Assembly: GCA_004369085.1 (NCBI GenBank)
Contig: ML210583.1
Location: 1-13,909 of the forward strand
Direction: 5' to 3'
DNA from: Coprinopsis marcescibilis
Taxonomy: Eukaryota > Basidiomycota > Agaricomycetes > Agaricales > Psathyrellaceae
DNA length: 13,909 bases
In this document: one piece after another, positions 9,326 to 13,909 of the stretch
How positions within the stretch are numbered: the stretch's first letter is position 1
Layout: each line of letters starts with the position of its first letter
Position numbers and translations under genes: made by a program
The notes under the pieces: generated by a model
The model's input: only the letters and a program-made list of their open reading frames with translations
Database searches by the model: none
What the model was told of the DNA's origin: nothing

Positions 9326-10129
9326 TTACAGACCAGCAATGGCCAACCCGACACCAGCGAGACCGGCTACGAGGCCAGACACGATGGGGAGGCTGAACTG
9401 TGACAACGCTCCGCTACCCGCACCGTTACCAGCCCCAGCGGTTTCAGAAGGCGCTGCGGCATGGTGGGTGTCCTCGGCAGTCTGGTTCTGGCATGCAGCG
9501 ACTTCATCAGCAGGCGTGACGTGGGTGGCCGACAAGGTCAAGTCAGCGCACTAAAACGAGAGAGCGAAGTGTCGTCAGAAAATGTACCCGCACATAGAGG
9601 ACATGCGCAACGGAAACACACCTGGTAAAGCTGGCCATCGCCACCAGTAAGCACAATCTGGATCGTCACATTGGCGCCGTCGACAACACCGGGGATGCCA
9701 GTGTCGCCGAGGGGCAGGGGAATGCAGAAGTTTCCGGTCAATGCCTCTGTTGCCCATTCACGAGCGAGTTGGGGTGCGGCACCTGCAGCACCACCAGTGT
9801 TGAAGGAGTCGAAGGTGTTGGGATTGGGGACTGTCGAGATGAGGACGCTCGCAGACCAATCGGCGTGGCCCTGGCGGATACGGAAGAAACCGTCGTTCAA
9901 GGAGAAGGTCGTTCGGTTGGTCGTCACATCGTCATAACCGCCTATTTAATCCAATTCGGGAGGATCGATATCAGCCCTCAGAACTTGCAGAACAAATGAA
10001 GTACTTACCGCAGAAGTTGGGCTGCAAGTTGCTGACAAAAGGTCCACGAGGAAGCGGGTAGTTCAAGCGGTAGTGGGCCTGGGCACCAGTAGCGAGGAGA
10101 GTGACAGCGGCGAGGGCATTAAAGAGCAT
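9326..10129 (-). CDS. BIM1-like (X325, LPMO-like) copper-binding protein, GPI-anchored, 3 exons, 221 aa
   Basis: Exons are 10129-10009, 9941-9622 and 9550-9326, with introns of 67 and 71 nt. Residues 1-18 are a signal peptide ending AQA, so the mature protein begins with His19 (HYRLNYPLPRGPF), as expected for a copper histidine brace. FCGGYDD (39-45) and His66 in HADWSASVLIST match the X325/BIM1 pattern, with His66 the likely second brace histidine. Cysteines 40, 113, 148 and 167 could form two disulphides. N-glycosylation sequons are NRT (49), NVT (131) and NQT (169). A Gly/Ala/Ser linker followed by a hydrophobic C-terminus from about residue 199 indicates a GPI anchor. Such proteins resemble lytic polysaccharide monooxygenases but are not known to cut polysaccharides; Cryptococcus BIM1 promotes Ctr1-dependent copper import. 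A CTR gene lies 2.2 kb away on the same strand, which fits a copper-acquisition role. Family is secure; function here is inference. Confidence 0.93.
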
Positions 10130-10222
10130 CGTGACAAGATAGCGAAGGTAGATAACTGTTGGAAAAGGGGAGGGAGGTGGTCTGAAAGGATCAGATATCG
10201 AACTACCGCCGTACCCGCCTCG

Positions 10223-10230
10223 CTCTTATA
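10223..10230 (-). promoter_or_regulatory. TATA-like box (TATAAGAG) of the BIM1-like gene
   Basis: On the minus strand TATAAGAG stands about 95-100 bp upstream of the ATG at 10129. I did not find an exact TTTGCTC copper-response motif in the few hundred bases upstream of it. Confidence 0.5.
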
Positions 10231-10239
10231 CCAGCCCGC

Positions 10240-12324
10240 CAACAGGCCGAGCCCAAGGACATGTACCACGGTGAGAAAAATCGACCAAAAGATAAGAAAA
10301 AAACCTCCTAGAACCCAATTGGCCGCTGCATTGCTTTGATGGAGGAGGCACCGGATGATATCGTGGCCAAGATTTCCGCCCAGAAACTCAGTTGAATTGC
10401 CTTCATGTCTCCTGCACCGAGCGAATTTGGGCTTAGACCAGGAACGTTGAGGTGTAGATCTCAGAAATGCAGCAGGATTGGTACAAATGTCATGTCATTG
10501 AACCTGAATTTCTCTGCATGGGGTGGACCCGCGTGATCAACTCGTAAGGAAACTCGGAAATACAGATCATCACAATCAAAGAATGGAACAGTCACTACCA
10601 CCGAATACGAGGCTCAAACATCATCGAATATAAGCCAGAGGTTTGTCAGATGATTAGCCCTGATTATCCACAATACAAAAAGACTTTGTCGAATTTCTTT
10701 CGATGCAACCCAGCAGTACGAGTGGGGGTGCCAAGCATGCAAGTGACAACCCAGCCATCCGAACTCGGTCCCAGAGCGATATCCGGTAAGGCAAAGGCGT
10801 AAGCATTCAACGCCGCAATCGGATAATCAGAACGCAGAGTGGTTGGCCCATCGGTATCGGAGAAAACGCGGAACCCCAAGAAATTTTGGAGACGAGATCT
10901 GGACGCAAAACATGGATATCACAGTTCGCATCATGCACCAGGAGTCCACAAGAATCGTAAAGCCAGGCAAGACATCCTCGAACGTAACGAAGGTTTTGGA
11001 AAGAAGGCACAGCGACACAAGGGGCTCGTCAGAACCTCACGATCAGAACGCAGATGCCATATGTTTGAGGGTGACATGAGAATGGCGCCAACTTTTTCCG
11101 CGAGGTGGACAGGAGTCAGGTGGCTGCACCCACCGTATCGGATAACGACAGGGGCGCACCTTCGGCCGGAGGGCGGGCGATGACAGCGAGCCGGAGGGAG
11201 GACGGCGGCAAGAGCCGAGAGAGGGCGGAGCTCCAAGTTGAAGCCCCGACGGCGTCGGATGCCGACGATGAGGAGACATGCGCCAAGTCAGAGGTCCAAT
11301 GTGAAAGAAAGGCAAGATGGTAGGAGGTTCTGGGTAGATAACGTATATCGAGGATTCCTCGTCGTTCCCAGGAAATCCAACGCAGTGCTGCGTCCAACAA
11401 CGGGCATGGGCATTCGTGTCCGTGGGTGGGAGTGAAGGCGATAAGGTTGGCCCAGGGTCGTACAGTGGGCAAGAATCGTCTTGAAAAGTTATCCTACGAC
11501 CTTTACATGCGTAATAGCCCACCCAAGTTATCAGAGAAGGCCGTTGTTGTCCTTCGCAGAATTGCCTCATCTCTGCTTGCGTCTCGTAAACTCGATGATT
11601 GCGAGCTATTGGGTATGACATACGAGCCATGTGGGCTTCGAGGTAGCCATACCACGATTGGTGAGGCGTTGGTGAGGCTGGAAGCCAGACCCCAATGCGA
11701 AGACGCTATGTTGGGGAAGGAGAGTGAGAGTGGGGGGAGGGATGAAACGAGAGGTGTGCACTGATCGCGAGCGGTTTTGTTTGATATTGCTGACATAACA
11801 GCATCCAGAATGGAAATCTTGCTGGAAAAAATTGCAGCCGGACGCCCCTTATCTGTTCCGGTCATGGGGATTGCGCCATTTCTGCTGGAATCGTAATCAG
11901 GTTGGGATAACTGCTATAGGTTTGTGAAGCGATGCATACTGTCCAGGAAGCCTTTCAGAAGGGATGAGAAAGGAGAAGGTGAACGACAAGGCTTTTGGAT
12001 TGTATACCCCTAACAATTCAACAGGCATTTGTGCAGATTCCTACCTCTGGTGCGGACTGAAGACTCACGGGTATTTTTGAGTCTCCCGATCAGTTGGGCA
12101 TCTCTACCTTAGAAAAATTGTTATGGCCCACAACTAATCCTGTTGTAGACGACCCACGACGATTGTATGAAGCTCAAACGGTATAATACATCATGGGCTG
12201 ACCGAGACAGATGTTCAAGGGCTTGAAAAATCATAAAACACTGTCGTCAAGACTTGTTATGTAGGTATGGTGGCCAATACATGCCTGATGTAAGGATGGC
12301 CGAGCTTCACAGACGAAGCAAAGC
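10240..12324. other. Unresolved 2.1-kb region between the BIM1-like and CTR genes
   Basis: No gene model is supported, but the region is unusually free of stops in several frames. The longest open frame is on the minus strand at 11630-11043 (195 codons from an ATG, Cys/Pro-rich, motif-free). A second minus-strand frame, 10879-10664 (71 codons), looks protein-like (SDYPIAALNAYAFALPDIAL) and is preceded by a possible splice acceptor near 10893. Frames 11865-11503 (-) and 11426-11764 (+) overlap it and are less convincing. I could not join these by GT-AG introns into one protein. Possibilities are a real multi-exon minus-strand gene, a decayed gene, or chance. From about 11880 to 12324 no notable frame remains; it must include the 3' untranslated region of the CTR gene. 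Confidence 0.3.
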
Positions 12325-13069
12325 CTAGTGCCCGTGACCCGCTGCACCGCCAACCCTACCAAAGAGTATGACACCGACACCAAGTCCTGCTACAATGCTG
12401 AAGAAGAACTCGACGCGAAAAGTCCTGTATTGAAAGAGAGGACAAGTCAGAATACAAGGTTCGGGAATATTGCGGTTAAACCGCTGGAGAGAAAAGCACG
12501 TGTCCGAAGAGGGATTGTCACATACATGATAGCCAACATGAGGATGTATCCCAAAGCTGATTGGAAGGCATGAAGTACACCGCGAGGGATGTCATGACTC
12601 GCCACAAACGGTGGGATCGTGCGACGCGGGATTCTGTGCCGGACAAGCAGTGTCATAGCTTCCCGCGGTACCTCAGTGATACTCTCATCGTTGGGTTGTT
12701 GGAGGGAGGGAGACGAAGCTTGCTTTTCGAGCGAGCGGGTTTGGTAAGCGGAGTCATCGGATGTTCGAGAGTTTCGCGCTGCCAATGCTAGAGCGCTATT
12801 TGTGCAGAAGCGGCCAGCGCCATAGACAGTAAGCGCAAGACGATTAGGAAATACCACGCTAGATCCGAGAACATCACGTACCGGTGCTTCCAATGTTCGT
12901 CCAAGACCACCCTCGCAGCTGCCGCCGACCGTTCGAAAACGGAAAAGAAGAACAAACCGATACAGGTGCCTGCGATAGATTCAGGAGAGGTGGGAACCCA
13001 CTCTTTGAAGAGCAGATGGTCACCGGCCGTGGCGTGGAAGTAGGGTACCATCATCGCCATTGCTGCCAT
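12325..13069 (-). CDS. CTR-family high-affinity copper transporter, 3 exons, 185 aa
   Basis: The product is a Ctr copper importer, which in this family works as a homotrimer carrying Cu(I) across a membrane. Exons are 13069-12882, 12795-12526 and 12424-12325, with introns of 86 and 101 nt (GTACGT and GTATGT donors). The short N-terminus is Met-rich (MAAMAMM). FHATAGDHLLFKEWVP precedes the first membrane segment (about 30-50), as in other fungal Ctr proteins. A Ser-rich charged loop (about 65-120) follows. The second segment contains SHDIPRG and the diagnostic MxxxM copper motif MLAIM (149-153), split by the second intron. The third contains GxxxG as GLGVG (166-170) followed by ILFGR. The protein ends in HGH (183-185), resembling the metal-handing C-terminal HCH of human Ctr1. 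The start is the first ATG of the exon. A perfect Mac1-type copper-response motif lies upstream, and a BIM1-like gene lies on the same strand. Family assignment is very secure; plasma or vacuolar membrane location cannot be decided from sequence. Confidence 0.95.
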
Positions 13070-13232
13070 CTTGTGGTTCCTAGGCTACCGCTGCCCGCGG
13101 TGGGAGCAACAAGTGTGTCGTACCGGGATTGGTCAATTGGTCGATGGTGGATAGAAGGAGCGTTCGATTGAAAGTGCTCGCGAACTTGGAACGTAGAGAT
13201 GGGAGTAGGGCTTTGAGAGCGGAATCTCCCTC

Positions 13233-13240
13233 TGAGCAAA
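13233..13240 (-). promoter_or_regulatory. Copper-response element (TTTGCTCA) upstream of the CTR gene
   Basis: Read on the minus strand, the sequence is exactly TTTGCTCA, the Mac1-type copper-response element found upstream of yeast copper-uptake genes. It lies 164-171 bp before the CTR ATG at 13069, inside the 242-bp gap between CTR and the next gene. A weaker match, GTTGCTCC, lies closer to the start near 13103-13110. Induction by low copper is the expected reading. Yeast Mac1 usually needs two sites, so a single perfect site is suggestive only. Confidence 0.5.
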
Positions 13241-13311
13241 AACGAGTTTAATCCTTGAGTTTAAAGCCAATTAGGTGACCAAGCCCGGAGGTGAATTCCA
13301 ATTGGGCCTAT

Positions 13312-13909
13312 TTAATCGAAAAAGGCCAACGCGGAGCTGTACTGCAGGAGAGACCGGGAGTTGGCGGCGGAGAGGACGGGTTGACGAATGGCGCTGAGAT
13401 TGAATGTTTTGTGCCGGTGGTGGCCCGAGATCTCCCTGCTGAACTCTGAACCGACCAAAAGGGAAAGAAATGCCAGAGAGATGGACTTAGCCGCTACAAA
13501 TGGAACTGGACATTGACTGGCAACCATGGCGGTATAAGTATCACCCCCACAAGCCCGTTGCTGAAGTACCCAGAATCGGTGCGTAGACGCTGTCTGAATT
13601 GGACCAGTATATTCGACCAATGTATCCGATGTGCTCAGTCCTGCCAAGATTAGATTCGAAGTTGCCAGAGCTATGTGTTAACCGGAACAGGACAAGTATG
13701 GGACCAGAGATGTACACCAGAGGTTGTCGTCAGTGGCCAGTATCGATTCCAAGCGATGCCAGGGGTTGCAAGCAAGATAACCCTGTGCCACCATAAGTCG
13801 TTCACGGCGACTAGAGTCCAACCGCAGAATAACCACATCTAGCGAGAGTGAGGGGGATCCAGTTAACTCGAAACTCACCACAGCCATGTAAGAGGAGAAC
13901 AGCAGTACA
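13312..13909 (-). CDS. Uncharacterised membrane protein, 5' part beyond the window
   Basis: I do not recognise this gene. Reading the minus strand from the window edge, four exons join in frame: 13909-13879 (partial), 13838-13718, 13670-13545 and 13493-13312, ending at a TAA. The introns are 40, 47 and 51 nt, with GTGAGT, GTGTAC and GTGATA donors. The visible 152 residues begin with a hydrophobic stretch (VLLFSSYMAVMWLFCGWTLV), then HRVILLATPGIAW, and later AAKSISLAFLSLLVG, suggesting several membrane segments. The last 45 residues are hydrophilic and basic (GHHRHK). A competing reading keeps the second segment in another frame (VVILRLDSSRRERL), but it reaches a stop without a clean exit. The gene reads toward CTR, with 242 bp between its stop and the CTR start. 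The splice model is moderately supported because all three junctions keep one frame; function is unknown. Confidence 0.5.

Noticed and set aside
6139..10129. A biosynthetic gene cluster built around the monooxygenase
   Set aside because: No synthase, P450, methyltransferase or drug-efflux gene is visible nearby; a lone FMO does not make a cluster.
12447..12893. A single 148-codon minus-strand frame from 12893 to 12447 as one protein
   Set aside because: Only its middle is coding: it is CTR exon 2 read through both flanking introns. The conserved Ctr ends are restored only by splicing at 12796 and 12525/12425.
1..13909. CRISPR arrays, rRNA genes or bacterial-type operons
   Set aside because: The window is eukaryotic with spliceosomal introns, and no spaced direct-repeat array or rRNA-like sequence was seen.

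Overview
The window looks like a piece of a filamentous basidiomycete (mushroom-type, Agaricomycete-like) genome. The genes are intron-dense, with spliceosomal introns mostly 40-70 nt long (the range seen is 40 to 101 nt), very short internal exons (down to 10 nt) and TATA boxes about 80-100 bp upstream of the starts. All protein identities come from reading spliced translations by eye; no database search was run.

Layout. Bases 1-551 hold no confident gene. From 552 to 3001 (+) lies a complete 15-exon gene for a PHO84-type phosphate:H+ symporter of 551 aa, two of whose introns appear to be GC-AG. Converging on it (3305-3681, -) is a 3-exon gene for an 87-aa secreted cysteine-rich prepropeptide with a TATA box. 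A gene-poor stretch of about 2.4 kb follows and carries two MITE-like elements with TA target-site duplications: 177 bp with 25-bp inverted repeats (4416-4592) and 239 bp with 47-bp inverted repeats (5428-5666). From 6139 to 8336 (-) is a complete 10-exon flavin-containing monooxygenase of 564 aa. After about 1 kb without a clear gene comes a 3-exon gene (9326-10129, -) for a GPI-anchored BIM1-like (X325, LPMO-like) copper protein whose mature N-terminus is histidine. About 2.2 kb of unresolved sequence separates it from a 3-exon CTR-family copper transporter gene (12325-13069, -) of 185 aa. The last 600 bp hold the 3' part of an unrecognised membrane-protein gene (-).

The most coherent biology is the right half: a BIM1-like surface copper-binding protein and a CTR copper importer on the same strand within 4 kb, with a perfect TTTGCTCA copper-response motif (Mac1-type) 164-171 bp upstream of the CTR start codon. 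BIM1 of Cryptococcus neoformans is known to act with Ctr1 in copper import, so this looks like a small copper-acquisition locus. The phosphate transporter, secreted peptide and monooxygenase show no obvious functional link to it or to one another.
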